DNA from: Natrarchaeobius chitinivorans | GTDB taxonomy: Archaea > Halobacteriota > Halobacteria > Halobacteriales > Natrialbaceae | NCBI RefSeq assembly: GCF_003841505.1 | Contig: NZ_REGA01000017.1 | Span: 46,614 to 110,613 of the forward strand | Direction of reading: 5' to 3' | Length of the DNA: 64,000 nucleotides | Shown here: positions 15,904 to 25,197 of the stretch, piece after piece | Layout of the letters: each line of letters starts with the position of its first letter | Numbering within the stretch: position 1 is the first letter of the stretch | Notes under the pieces: model-generated | What the model was told of the DNA's origin: nothing | The model's database searches: none | The model's input: the letters and a program-made list of their open reading frames with translations, nothing else | Position numbers and translations under genes: made by a program

Positions 15904-17670
15904 TCACTTCTCCTCGACGTGGCGAATCTCGCACGCGATTCCGCGCGTGCTCTCTTCCATCTCCCGGCCGAACATCTCGGCACGGCCGACGCCGAACGCC
16001 CGCGGCCCCTCGACGACGACCTCGTCTCCGATGCGAATCTCGTCGTCGGCGTCGACGATCCCCGGCGCGAGGACGCTGCCGTGGGGGACGAAGCCGTCGA
16101 TCTGGACTCGCTTCGTCGGTGCGTCGCTCTCGACCCACCGCTTTGCGCCCTCGAGGGTAAACGAGAGGGTGCCGTACTGGGGAACCATCGTCGCGAGCTG
16201 GGTTTCCTCGCTGTCGCGGACCTGTATCTTCGGGTAGCGACTCGTCGTCTGCATGTCCTCGAAGAGGTCGTCGCCCGCGCCGTCGCCGAGCAGGTAGTCG
16301 GCGAGGGCGCGGACAGTGTTGTGTTCGCGCTCTCGCTTCGAGTACTTGAGTTCGCCCGACAGCGCCTCCGAAAGGTTCGACAGCGACTCCTCGTCGGTCG
16401 GATGGCCGCCTTCCGGGACGGTGTAGGTGAGCTCGAGGTCGTCGCCCTCCCACGACTCCTCGACGCGCTCGACGATGTCGCGGTAGCCGTCGTCGGGAAC
16501 GTGGGCGACGATTTTCGGGTACGCGTTCCGCTCGAGGTACCGCTCCAGTACCTTCGCGACGAACTCTCTCTCGTCCTCGGACCACCGTCCCGTGACGACG
16601 GTATCGTAGTGCTGGGCCGGGTAGGTCGTCTCGAGTTCCTGTGGAACGACACCGATCGGACTCGTCATCGAGACGAGGTGGGCCCGCCACTGGACGGCGT
16701 CGTGGAACTGGCGGTGGCTCTGTGACTCGCTGTAGGGCTTTGCGGCGGAGCAGGGGACCAGCACGAGCGGGTTCTTGAACCGGTTGCGATAGCGCGTCGT
16801 CACCCGGTCGGCGAAGCGCTGGATCTCCACCCGACGGAGGGTGTCCTCGGTCGCCGCCGAAATCTGGGCGTCCCGGAGGATGGGTGTTCGCTCCTCGAGG
16901 TAGCCCCACTGCGAATCGAGTTCGCGCATCGCCGCGGTGAGCCACTGGTCCTGGCGGGCTTGCCCCTCGACGTAATCGCGGAGTCGACCGTCGCGGATGC
17001 GCCGGCGGACGATCCCGAGTTCGGCCTCGAGGGCGTTGACGTTGTGTTCGGCGCAGTCCTCGCGAGTGAACTCCTGGCGGGGTTTTCCACAGGCGGGACA
17101 CGAACAGGGCAGTTCCTCGAGGTCCTCGAGGAAGTACGCCTCGTCGGTCGTCAGGTACCGCCCTTCGGTTCCCTTCACGACCGCCGCGGTTTCGTCGAAG
17201 AGATCGATCCCGGCGTAGGCCAGCAGGGCGACGTTTCGGGGCGTTGCGACGCCCGAGAAGAGGACGGCGGTGTCCGCCGGAACGGACTCGCGAACGCTCA
17301 CGACGGCCTCGACGAGCGCCGCGCCGTGGCCCACGATCGACTGCACGTCCGAGACCGCGTAGGCGTCCGTTCCGTGATCGTCGACTCCCACACTCGAGAC
17401 GACCGCGACGCTCGGATAGTCGACGTCGGGGTACTCGACAGCGAACGACTCCTGGACCTCGTCGGCGGTCCCACCCGGAAACGCCCGGTGGGGCAAAACG
17501 GTGAGTTGCGAGTCGTCGCTTTCGGGCACTTCGCGGTCCCCACTCCACAGCGATCCCGCGTCCGTGAGAACGTCGTCGACGAGTGCGGGCGTCGTCCGCG
17601 AAGACTCGAGGCGAAGTTCGCCCACTCGCGCGGCCCCGTCGCGCTCGTGGACCTCGAAGTAATCGGTCAT
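15904..17670 (-). CDS. arcS: Archaeosine synthase subunit alpha (TgtA2-type)
   Basis: The 588-residue protein contains a TGT-like N-terminal domain with a Cys zinc site (CSCPAC at 189-194), a central region, the ArcS signature PCSAAKPYSES (306-316), and a C-terminal PUA RNA-binding domain (about 505-585, VQIDGFVPHGSVLAPGI). ArcS carries out the late step of archaeosine formation at tRNA position 15, adding an amino-acid-derived group to preQ0-tRNA. The ATG at 17670 gives the normal N-terminus TDYFEVHERDGAARVG. tgtA and the radical-SAM partner lie 6 and 26 kb away in this window, so the pathway is regionally clustered rather than in one operon. Confidence 0.93.
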   Translation of the reverse strand: MTDYFEVHERDGAARVGELRLESSRTTPALVDDVLTDAGSLWSGDREVPESDDSQLTVLPHRAFPGGTADEVQESFAVEYPDVDYPSVAVVSSVGVDDHGTDAYAVSDVQSIVGHGAALVEAVVSVRESVPADTAVLFSGVATPRNVALLAYAGIDLFDETAAVVKGTEGRYLTTDEAYFLEDLEELPCSCPACGKPRQEFTREDCAEHNVNALEAELGIVRRRIRDGRLRDYVEGQARQDQWLTAAMRELDSQWGYLEERTPILRDAQISAATEDTLRRVEIQRFADRVTTRYRNRFKNPLVLVPCSAAKPYSESQSHRQFHDAVQWRAHLVSMTSPIGVVPQELETTYPAQHYDTVVTGRWSEDEREFVAKVLERYLERNAYPKIVAHVPDDGYRDIVERVEESWEGDDLELTYTVPEGGHPTDEESLSNLSEALSGELKYSKREREHNTVRALADYLLGDGAGDDLFEDMQTTSRYPKIQVRDSEETQLATMVPQYGTLSFTLEGAKRWVESDAPTKRVQIDGFVPHGSVLAPGIVDADDEIRIGDEVVVEGPRAFGVGRAEMFGREMEESTRGIACEIRHVEEK

Positions 17671-17937
17671 ACCTGTGACTGCGTCGGGGAGAGCGAAAGA
17701 GGCTGTCGGTCGCGGTCGACACGCGAACGGACGACACAGGCGATTTCCACTCCCGTACGGCGGCCGGTGTAGTCGATCGAACCGGAACCGATCGGAAATT
17801 GATTGTAGGGTTACCGACACTCTGTAGAGAATTTCCGAGAATATGAGAACATAGTGTTCTGAAATCGACTTTCCTACTTATCATAAAAAAGATAACAACC
17901 GAAACGGATTAGTGACGGTCGGCGGAGTTCGAAGAGT

Positions 17938-19395
17938 ATGGGAGACCAGGTCCGGATCCTCTACGTCGATGACGACCCGGAGTTCGCCGACGCGGTTGTG
18001 GCTTCCCTCGAACGGGAAGACGACCGATTCGTCGTCATGACCGCGAGGAGTGCGAGCGAGGGTCTGGACGGACTCGCCGTCAATGGCGTCGACTGTATCG
18101 TCTCGGAGTACGATCTTCCCGACCGAACCGGAATCGAATTTCTCGAGACGGTTCGGGAGCGTGACCCGGATCTTCCGTTCGTTCTCGTTACGGGAGCGGG
18201 AAACGAGACGGTCGCGAGCGAGGCGATTTCGGCCGGCGTCACCGATTATTTGATCAAAAGCCGCGGAACCGACCAGTTCGAACGGCTGGCGAGCCGTGTT
18301 TCGACTGCCATCGAACGGTACCGTGAGAAGCGTGTCGAACGTCGACTCCGTGAACTCGCCCGGTTTCGGGAAGAAATCATCGAGAGCGCCAACGTCTGGA
18401 TCAACGTCCTCGACACCGACGGCAACGTCGTCCTCTGGAACGAGGCTGCCGAACAACTGAGCGGGTACACCGCCGACGAAGTCGTCGGCCACGATGCGAT
18501 CTGGGAGTGGCTCTATCCCGACGCGGAGTATCGGGCCGACATCGTCGATCACGCCGGCGATATCCTCCAGGGCGAAAAAGCGGTCCAGGAGTTCGAAACG
18601 ACGATTACGACCAGATCGGGGGACGAACGGACGGTGTCGTGGTACTCGCGTGCGATCGTCTCCGGTGAGGAAGGCGACCTCGGTTCGGTAGCAATCGCTC
18701 GAGACGTCACCGACCGCAACCGGCGAATTCGAGAGATCGAAGAGAAGACGGCGGCCCTCGAGCGACAGAACGAGCGACTGGAGGCGTTCGCGAAGATCGT
18801 TTCTCACGACCTGCGAAATCCGTTGAACGTCGCCATCGGTCGGCTGGATCTGGCTCGTGAACAGCGGGATAGCAAACACCTCGAGGTGGTCGCGAACGCC
18901 CACGAGCGGATGACGCAGTTGATCGAGGATCTCCTGACGCTCGCCACGGCCGACGACGACGTTTGCGAGCGCCGAAGCGTCTCCCTCGAGAACCTGGTCG
19001 AAGCCTGCTGGGAGGGTGTCGACAGTCGGGACGCGTCCCTTCGAGTCGAACTCGAGGGGACCATTACGGCCAACGAGAGCCGTCTCCGTCAACTGTTCGA
19101 GAACCTCTTTCGAAACGCCGTCGAACACGGCCGCGACGACGTGACGATCATCGTTGGCGACCTCGATGACGGCTTTTACGTCGAGGACGACGGTCCCGGT
19201 ATCCCCGCGGCCGAACGCGAGCGAATCTTCGAGAGCGGATACACAACGGCAGGGAACGGTTCCGGATTGGGGCTGGCGATCGTCGAAAACGCCGTCGAGG
19301 CACACGGGTGGACGATCGACGCGACCGAGGGAGACGCAGGTGGTGCCCGATTCGAGATAAGGGGGGTAGACTCGAAGGAGACGAACCGGCCGTGA
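17938..19395 (+). CDS. Receiver-PAS-histidine kinase with Asp-to-Glu receiver site
   Basis: The 485-residue hybrid sensor has a receiver domain (5-120), a PAS domain (about 138-255: WINVLDTDGNVVLWNEAAEQLSGYT), and a HisKA/HATPase core with His290 in IVSHDLRNPLN. It also carries the N box FRNAVEHG, G1 box VEDDGPGIP and G2 box GNGSGLGL. In the receiver the phosphoacceptor position reads VSEYDLP: Glu57 replaces the usual Asp. Loss of the acceptor, perhaps a fixed active-like state, is therefore expected. No membrane segment is present, so this is a cytoplasmic sensor. Its response partner is not adjacent. Confidence 0.9.
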   Translation: MGDQVRILYVDDDPEFADAVVASLEREDDRFVVMTARSASEGLDGLAVNGVDCIVSEYDLPDRTGIEFLETVRERDPDLPFVLVTGAGNETVASEAISAGVTDYLIKSRGTDQFERLASRVSTAIERYREKRVERRLRELARFREEIIESANVWINVLDTDGNVVLWNEAAEQLSGYTADEVVGHDAIWEWLYPDAEYRADIVDHAGDILQGEKAVQEFETTITTRSGDERTVSWYSRAIVSGEEGDLGSVAIARDVTDRNRRIREIEEKTAALERQNERLEAFAKIVSHDLRNPLNVAIGRLDLAREQRDSKHLEVVANAHERMTQLIEDLLTLATADDDVCERRSVSLENLVEACWEGVDSRDASLRVELEGTITANESRLRQLFENLFRNAVEHGRDDVTIIVGDLDDGFYVEDDGPGIPAAERERIFESGYTTAGNGSGLGLAIVENAVEAHGWTIDATEGDAGGARFEIRGVDSKETNRP

Positions 19396-19528
19396 CCGGA
19401 CTCTTCTGTCGAACTGCCGACCGATAGTCGGAAGACGAAAATCCTGGCGAAAACGATAGCAGGGGAAGCGAGACGCCGATCGCTGAAGAGGCGAAGGGTA
19501 CTTACTCGTGGGCGTCGAGATACTGACG

Positions 19529-21022
19529 ATGAGTCAACAGGCCGATCACAGCCGTCAGCAGGAGCCACGAACCGAACGTGTTGAACGGTGTGATCCGCTG
19601 AACATCGAAAGCGGGCTGGAGGCGCTTCGATCGAGTTCCGAGTTCCACGGAACGGTCGAACCGCTCGAGGGGCTCGACGACCTCGAAACCTGTGAACACA
19701 TCGCGCTGTTCTACAGATCTCGTGAGGAGCGGTTCGCGACGGTGGCCCCGTTCGTTCGCCAGGGGATCGAACAGGGCGAACGCGTCATGTACGTCATCGA
19801 CGACCTCTCTCGCTCCGAAATACTGACCGAACTCCGCGGCGGCGACGTCGACGTCGACGCGGCGCTGGAATCGGGACAGCTGACGTTTCACCCGCTCGAG
19901 GAGACGTACCTCCGGTCCGGACGCTTCGATCCCGACGATATGCTCGAGGTGTACAGCGAAGCCATCGACGACGCGGACGGGGAGTATCCGGGGCTTCGCG
20001 TGACCGCGAACACGAACTTCGTTCTCGACGAACACGCGACGATCGAAGATTTCATGGCCTACGAGAGTCGGGTGAACGACCTCTTCGAGGGCGAGGATTG
20101 CATCGCCCTCTGTCACTACGACTGCGAACGGATTCCGCCGGAGACGCTCGTCGACGTCATTCGAACCCACCCGCACCTCGTTTACGACGACACCGTCTGT
20201 CACAACTTCTACTACACGCCCCCGGAGGAATTCTTCGAACCCGACGAGACGTATCGAGACGTAGAGCGGATGCTGAATACGCTCGTGGACCGCTCGAGGG
20301 CGCGGGCCGAACTCAACGAAACGGTCGCGGAGCTCGAGGAGTCGAACGAGCGGCTCAGGCGGTTCGCGTACGTCGCCTCCCACGATTTGCAGGAACCGTT
20401 GCGGATGATTTCGAGCTATCTCCAACTGCTCGAATCACGGTACGCCGACGAACTCGACGAAGAGGCGCGGGAGTTCATCGACTTCGCCGTGAGCGGCTCC
20501 GACCGCATGCGAGAGATGGTCGACGGCCTGCTCGCGTACTCGCGGATCGACATGGACGAGTCGGATTTCGAACCGGTCGACTGCGACGCCGTCATCGACG
20601 ACGTGCTGGCCAGTCTCCAGGTCCGGATCGAAGAGACCGATGCCACGATCAGCGTCGACGAACTTCCCACGGTCGTCGGAGATCCCCAGCAACTCGAGCA
20701 ACTCCTCTCGAATCTCGTTTCGAACGCCGTCAAATACAGCGGAGACGAACCACCCCGGGTCGAAATCGCTGCCGATCGGCAGGGGGATCGCTGTGTGTTC
20801 TCCGTAAGCGACGACGGGATCGGGATCGACTCGGAGTACGTCGACCAGATCTTCGAAATATTCAATCGGCTCCACTCGAACGACGAATTCCCGGGCACCG
20901 GGCTCGGTCTCTCACTGTGTCGAAAGATCGTCGACAACCACGGCGGAGATATCTGGGTCGACTCCGAACCGGGCGACGGAGCGACGTTTTACTTTACCCT
21001 TCCGACAGCCACCGGATCCTGA
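19529..21022 (+). CDS. MEDS-domain sensor histidine kinase
   Basis: A protein of about 497 residues. The N-terminal MEDS (DcmR-like) sensory domain spans roughly residues 50-210, with the family blocks HIALFYRSREERFATVAPF, GERVMYVIDDLS and ANTNFVLDEHATIEDFMAYESRVN. A short coiled coil follows (AELNETVAELEESNERLRRF). The kinase core has His285 in ASHDLQEPLRM, then SNAVKYSG, SDDGIGID and GTGLGLSL. MEDS kinases are thought to sense small methyl compounds or redox state; the ligand here is unknown. A GTG at 19508 would add seven residues. It lies 130 bp after the upstream hybrid kinase, and separate promoters are likely. Confidence 0.9.
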   Translation: MSQQADHSRQQEPRTERVERCDPLNIESGLEALRSSSEFHGTVEPLEGLDDLETCEHIALFYRSREERFATVAPFVRQGIEQGERVMYVIDDLSRSEILTELRGGDVDVDAALESGQLTFHPLEETYLRSGRFDPDDMLEVYSEAIDDADGEYPGLRVTANTNFVLDEHATIEDFMAYESRVNDLFEGEDCIALCHYDCERIPPETLVDVIRTHPHLVYDDTVCHNFYYTPPEEFFEPDETYRDVERMLNTLVDRSRARAELNETVAELEESNERLRRFAYVASHDLQEPLRMISSYLQLLESRYADELDEEAREFIDFAVSGSDRMREMVDGLLAYSRIDMDESDFEPVDCDAVIDDVLASLQVRIEETDATISVDELPTVVGDPQQLEQLLSNLVSNAVKYSGDEPPRVEIAADRQGDRCVFSVSDDGIGIDSEYVDQIFEIFNRLHSNDEFPGTGLGLSLCRKIVDNHGGDIWVDSEPGDGATFYFTLPTATGS

Positions 21023-21184
21023 GCGCTCGTTCGGTGTCACTCGAGTCAGATTGGCCGTTCACTGTCACTCGAGTCGATACCCTTCAGTCCCGTCCGGATC
21101 GGACGCACACGGCGTTGCGTTTCCGCTCACGAAAACCGCTGGCGGACCGGATCGCGTATCGACGCCGGACCAGTCGTGTGCTTT

Positions 21185-21270
21185 CATACGGATTGCTGTA
21201 ACGATTTATCGGCGCAACCGCGAACCGAGCGACGGTTGCGCCGGAAATGACTGACAGTAAACCGTATCAG
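21185..21270. repeat. Palindromic intergenic repeat, family 1, copy B
   Basis: The left arm is CATACGGATTGCTGTAA, the inner stem GGCGCAACCG/CGGTTGCGCC, and the right arm ACAGTAAACCGTATCAG. It lies in the 281-bp gap between the MEDS kinase and the EamA transporter gene, about 30 bp upstream of the latter. Confidence 0.75.
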
Positions 21271-21303
21271 AGCGATTAACCGCTCTCGAGCGAAACCGGG
21301 GAT

Positions 21304-22218
21304 ATGCTCGAGGTTTCAGAGGCCGTTCTCGGCGTCGTCCTGGCGACGGTCGGGGCGCTGGCGTTTGCGGCGCAGTTTCTGTGTATTCGGCTCGGTACCG
21401 ACGGCGGAAACGTCACCGAGGCAGTGTTCGTCGTCCTGCTGTGTAACGTGGCACTCGCCGGTCTCCCGACGCTCGTGCTTTACTCCTCGCCGTACTCGGC
21501 GTTGTTCACCCCGGTCTCGTTCGCGGCGTTCGCGGCGGCCGGCGTCGCGGGCATGTTCGTCGCGCGGCTGTTGATGTTCGAGAGCATTCAGGCGATCGGC
21601 GCGAACCTGACCTCCCCGGTGATCGCCTCGAACGTCCTCTTCGCGACGGTGTTCGCAATCGTTCTCCTCGAGGAGTCGTTGACCGCGGTTCATTTCGCCG
21701 GAATCGTATTGATCATCGGCGGGTTGACCGTCGTCTCCTGGGAGACCGCAGCGACGACCGACCCCGGCCAATCGATCCGAGAGACGGGGACCACGCTTTT
21801 CGTACCGCTCGTCGCCGCCGTCTTCATCGGGGCGGAGCCGATTTTCGTCTCGATCGGACTGGCGGAGGGGACTGCGATTCTCCCCGGGTTGACGGTCATG
21901 GCGACGACGGCGACGCTCGGATTCGTCGGCTACCTCGTGGTTACCCGATCGCTACATCAGATCGGAATCCGGAGTGGGTCCACAGGCTGGTACGTCGGTG
22001 GCGGCATCTCCACGACGGTCGGCTTCCTCTCCTATTTCGCCGCTCTCGAGTTCGCGCCGGTCGTCGTCGTGATACCGCTGTTGCAACTGACGCCGCTGCT
22101 CGTCGTCGTCCTCTCCCTGCTGTTTCTTCCGGCACGCCTCGAGCGGGTGAACTGGCGCGTCGGCACGTCGGCTCTCGTCGTCGTCGTCGGTGCGACGGTC
22201 GTCTCGCTCTCCGGCTGA
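21304..22218 (+). CDS. EamA/DMT-family transporter
   Basis: The 304-residue protein has ten predicted helices in two five-helix repeats, each an EamA domain. The first ends near ESLTAVHFAGIVLIIGGLTVV (about residue 140) and the second near LERVNWRVGTSALVVVVGATVV. The RLLMFESIQAIGANLTSPVIASNV block is typical of the family. It is likely a drug/metabolite exporter or permease in the cytoplasmic membrane; the substrate is unknown. Family-1 palindromic repeats flank the gene on both sides, so it stands as a single transcription unit. Confidence 0.9.
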   Translation: MLEVSEAVLGVVLATVGALAFAAQFLCIRLGTDGGNVTEAVFVVLLCNVALAGLPTLVLYSSPYSALFTPVSFAAFAAAGVAGMFVARLLMFESIQAIGANLTSPVIASNVLFATVFAIVLLEESLTAVHFAGIVLIIGGLTVVSWETAATTDPGQSIRETGTTLFVPLVAAVFIGAEPIFVSIGLAEGTAILPGLTVMATTATLGFVGYLVVTRSLHQIGIRSGSTGWYVGGGISTTVGFLSYFAALEFAPVVVVIPLLQLTPLLVVVLSLLFLPARLERVNWRVGTSALVVVVGATVVSLSG

Positions 22219-22291
22219 CCGATCTCCCGGCCAAACCGACTCGACGGCCTCGAGGTGGAACTGATACTGTCGGACAGGGAGAACACCGACT

Positions 22292-22377
22292 CATACGGTT
22301 TGCTGTCAGTCATTGCCGGCGCACCCGCCGCCCGGGTCGCGGGTGCGCCGGTAAACAGGTACAGTAATCCGTATCAG
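22292..22377. repeat. Palindromic intergenic repeat, family 1, copy C
   Basis: The best-preserved copy. The left arm is CATACGGTTTGCTGT, a long GC stem runs GCCGGCGCACCCGC/GCGGGTGCGCCGG around CCCGGG, and the right arm is ACAGTAATCCGTATCAG. It lies about 74 bp after the EamA stop. Confidence 0.8.
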
Positions 22378-22397
22378 CGAGTGAGACGGACTGCCGT

Positions 22398-22478
22398 CAT
22401 CCGGTTTCCTGTCAATCATTTCCGAAGACCGGCTGCCGTGCGGGGTCGCTCCGGAAAACAGGGAGAGTAATCCGAATA
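22398..22478. repeat. Palindromic intergenic repeat, family 1, copy D (degenerate, tandem to C)
   Basis: The left arm CATCCGGTTTCCTGTCAA and the right arm CAGGGAGAGTAATCCGAAT begin only about 20 bp after copy C. The two form a tandem pair between the EamA gene and the convergent TRAM gene. Confidence 0.6.
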
Positions 22479-22516
22479 AAGGGGCAAGACGTTCTCACAA
22501 CCGTCCGCGGTACGTC

Positions 22517-22879
22517 TCACACACGTCCGAGGTACGCCGCAGTCGCGGACGTATGGCCGCGGTTAAACGAGAGGACTTTGAACCGGATCACGTCGGTCGG
22601 CTCGAGGTCGGTGGGAACGTCCTCGACGAAGACGACGAACCCCTCGACCTTGCAGACCGCCTGTCGCTCGCCCGAGTGGTGTTCGGTAAACTCGTAGATC
22701 GCTGCTTCCCGCTCGTCACCGACGTCGACCGGCGGTTCCCGTCCCTGTGCGTCCCGATGGCGTTCCCAGGATTTGCGCTGGTCGGCCGACCGACTGGCGC
22801 CACGAACGCGCCGGAAGAGCCACGACGCGAAGACGACCGTCACGACCGCACCGAGGACGAACGATGCTTCCCCGAGCAT
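22517..22879 (-). CDS. TRAM-domain protein with N-terminal membrane anchor
   Basis: The 120-residue protein has one N-terminal hydrophobic helix (ASFVLGAVVTVVFASWLF) and a charged linker. It ends in a TRAM/OB-type domain (about residues 65-120): RQAVCKVEGFVVFVEDVPTDLEPTDVIRFKVLSFNRGHTSATAAYL. TRAM domains bind RNA, and in archaea free TRAM proteins act as RNA chaperones. A membrane-tethered version is common in haloarchaea. The start at 22879 is preferred because upstream in-frame sequence lacks coding character. Confidence 0.8.
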   Translation of the reverse strand: MLGEASFVLGAVVTVVFASWLFRRVRGASRSADQRKSWERHRDAQGREPPVDVGDEREAAIYEFTEHHSGERQAVCKVEGFVVFVEDVPTDLEPTDVIRFKVLSFNRGHTSATAAYLGRV

Positions 22880-22982
22880 ACCGAAGCGTTGCGGGCTCGG
22901 CCCTTTGGTGTTCTGATATGGTCGGACCACGCCCGTGGGAATTGCCACGCCACTTTTATGCGTTCACCGACTCCTACGAGTA

Positions 22983-23294
22983 GTGACATCCTCCACAATC
23001 GTGTGTTCAGACACCCACTTCGAGGACCGCGTAAGTCTCGCCATCGTCGACGCGGTCGCCGAACGACGGGACGTCGATCCCGTCGACCTCCCGCCGCTTT
23101 ACGAGTGGATCGAGCCCGACGCACTGAACGGACTTTTCGACCCGGCAACTCGCGGTGGCTGCAACTGCCGACTCGAGTTCACGTACGCCGGCTGTACCGT
23201 CGTCGTCGAACGATCACCCACGCTCTCGATAGTCGTCGACGGAGAGGAGACGGTGTCGGTTCTCGAGTTCGCCACCCCCCAGACGGAAGCGTAG
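22983..23294 (+). CDS. HalOD1 output-domain protein
   Basis: A 103-residue single-domain HalOD1 protein with a GTG start at 22983. Conserved blocks are VSLAIVDAVAERRDVDPVDL, LYEWIEPDALNGLFD and LEFTYAGCTVVVE. It is the second such stand-alone protein here (the other is at 4179-4481) and shares its domain order and size. It is divergent from the TRAM gene, with about 100 bp between them carrying an AT-rich CTTTTATGC promoter-like stretch. A signalling role is presumed from the domain only. Confidence 0.8.
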   Translation: MTSSTIVCSDTHFEDRVSLAIVDAVAERRDVDPVDLPPLYEWIEPDALNGLFDPATRGGCNCRLEFTYAGCTVVVERSPTLSIVVDGEETVSVLEFATPQTEA

Positions 23295-23383
23295 CGCACG
23301 GGGACCGGACGGCGGGGTGGGTACTCACCGCCACCAGGTGTACTCGCTGCCGCCAACTGCTACTCGTCGCCGACAGTCAGATA

Positions 23384-24868
23384 CTACTCGTCGCCGGCGC
23401 TGTCGATATCGATCAGATCGACGCGCTCGGGAACGCACTCGAGAACGTCGCCCGGCCATCCTCGATGAGCCAGCGAGATTTCGGCGTGTGGATTCTCCTC
23501 GACGAGTCGGCTGACTCCGTCAGAAGCAGCCTCGAGTGCGGCCCGGTCGGTCCGGTCGGGAACTTCGGCCGTCAGCGGGTAGCTCTTCGAGAGCGCCCGC
23601 GGAAACGGGCCGAACGGCGGCTCGACGCGCCAGCACTCGTCGAACTCGTCCGCGCGCGGCGGATCTCCCTCCGTCAGGAGCAACGAGTCGGGAACGGAGA
23701 GACGCTCGAGCCGTCGGTGATGGCGGATCACTTCGGGTCGGCGGGCGCTCTCGTGGGAGACGTAGAAAAACGACCCTTTCGAAACGGGATCGGAGCGCTC
23801 GAGTTGGTCGGCGTGGTCGAGCAGCGTCCGGTAGCCGTCGAGCATCGTCGGGTGAGCGCGGGCACGCCCTTCGACGAGTTCGAGGAGGTTGCCGGCGCGT
23901 ATCGCCTGTTTGATTCGTCGAATCTCGGCGAAGGTGACGTGGAGGTTGTGGGCGGCGAGTTCTTCTTCCCTTTGGTCCCCCTCGAGCCTCCGGAGGTCGT
24001 CGGGCGAATGTGTGGTACAGACGGGACACGAGCAGGGGAGGTACTCGAGGTCCTCGAGGTGGCGGGTGCCGCGAACGGTCAGGTAGCGATCGTCGCGGGC
24101 GTACAGCGCGTACGCCGCGGAGTCGAACAGGTCACAGCCCATCGCGACGCTCAGCGCGAACATCATGGGGTGGCCGGCACCGAAGAGGTGGACCGGTGTG
24201 GCGGGTCCGAGCCCGCGCTTTGCGCCCGCGACGACGTCGATCACGTCGTCGTAACGGTAATCGTTCATCAGCGGCACCACCGCGCCGACCGGGAAGACGT
24301 CGAGATCGGTTTCGCTCGCGTGACGGCCGGCCGCCTCGCGAAGGTCTGGATAGGTCGATCCCTGAACCGGGGCGTTGACGAGCATCTCGCCCGTCTCTAC
24401 CCTCTCGGCGACCTCGAGGCGCTCTTGGGTCGTCTCGAGGTCCGCCTCGGCTCGGTCGCGGGAGACGTCCGGCGGCGTCGGGATGTCGACCGGCGTTCCG
24501 ATGTCCGATCCGATGGCGTGTTGGAACTCGAGGATTTCCTCGGTGGTGACGTCGATCTCGCCGTACTCGGCGAGTTGAAAGGACCCGGAGTCGGTCATGA
24601 TCGCCCCCGGAAAGTCGAGCACTTCGTGGAGGCCGTCCTCGAGTGCGCGCTCGCGGACGTCGTCGGTGCCGTAGATGATGTACGAGTTCGTGATGAGGAT
24701 CTCGGCACCGAACTCCTCGGCGAGACGCCGGGGAGCGATCGTATCCAGGTTCGGATTGATCACCGGAAGGAGGGCGGGCGTTTCGACGGTGACGTCGGCG
24801 CGTGGGACGGCGAGTTCGCCGATTCGCCCGCCGGCATCGGTATCCCGAATTTCGAAGCACTCTCGCAT
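23384..24868 (-). CDS. tgtA: Archaeal tRNA-guanine(15) transglycosylase
   Basis: The 494-residue enzyme exchanges guanine-15 of archaeal tRNAs for preQ0, the first step of archaeosine synthesis on tRNA. The TGT barrel shows [11 protein letters not shown] with catalytic Asp93, [28 protein letters not shown] with the second Asp near 246-249, and the zinc site CSCPVC (279-284) plus a downstream His in AAHNLHV. The C-terminal 180 residues form the archaeal C1/C2-type RNA domain; a clear PUA domain is not evident, as in other haloarchaeal enzymes. It converges with the HalOD1 gene. Confidence 0.95.
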   Translation of the reverse strand: MRECFEIRDTDAGGRIGELAVPRADVTVETPALLPVINPNLDTIAPRRLAEEFGAEILITNSYIIYGTDDVRERALEDGLHEVLDFPGAIMTDSGSFQLAEYGEIDVTTEEILEFQHAIGSDIGTPVDIPTPPDVSRDRAEADLETTQERLEVAERVETGEMLVNAPVQGSTYPDLREAAGRHASETDLDVFPVGAVVPLMNDYRYDDVIDVVAGAKRGLGPATPVHLFGAGHPMMFALSVAMGCDLFDSAAYALYARDDRYLTVRGTRHLEDLEYLPCSCPVCTTHSPDDLRRLEGDQREEELAAHNLHVTFAEIRRIKQAIRAGNLLELVEGRARAHPTMLDGYRTLLDHADQLERSDPVSKGSFFYVSHESARRPEVIRHHRRLERLSVPDSLLLTEGDPPRADEFDECWRVEPPFGPFPRALSKSYPLTAEVPDRTDRAALEAASDGVSRLVEENPHAEISLAHRGWPGDVLECVPERVDLIDIDSAGDE

Positions 24869-25197
24869 CGCTGAACCGTTGGGCCGTCGGACGTAAGTCA
24901 GTGAAGGTTTCGACCCGGCGAACTGTCGAACGCCAGAACGGACGGCGTTCGATCACTTCCCGGAGTTCCCAGTAAGGAGTTCATTCTCCGAAGGGTTGAT
25001 ACGTCGTGGCGAACGCAAGCACAACATGGAGTGTCGTTCGGTCTGGCGTGACAGTCTGTATCACGCGAAAGTCTGCTCTGTAAATACGTGAACCCGTGAT
25101 TAGGAGTTTAGTCCGAGTTTCTAACTGTGTCTTTCGCCAGAATAATCTCGTAACAGTCGCTTCGCTTTAGCCGTAGACGGCCGGTAGGACCGTCTGC
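24869..25197. other. Non-coding upstream region of the first acidic repeat protein
   Basis: No coding frame of haloarchaeal character is seen in these 329 bases. They are visibly AT-richer than the flanks and contain the promoter block at 25141-25172. The region separates the divergent tgtA and acidic-protein genes, so it should hold promoters for both. Confidence 0.6.
25141..25172 (+). promoter_or_regulatory. Promoter block shared by the two acidic repeat-protein genes (copy 1)
   Basis: A 32-bp block containing GTAACAGTCGCTTCG and then a TTTAGCC box, 26 bp before the ATG. It matches 27 of 32 positions with 26982-27013, which lies 27 bp before the second gene. The TTTAG box is at the spacing expected for the TATA element of a leaderless or short-leader haloarchaeal transcript, and the upstream part may be an activator site. 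Confidence 0.6.

Noticed and set aside
15887..17884. A 665-codon minus-strand frame over arcS
   Set aside because: Its protein is almost entirely Arg, Gly and Pro. The overlapping frame encodes a complete archaeosine synthase with all motifs.
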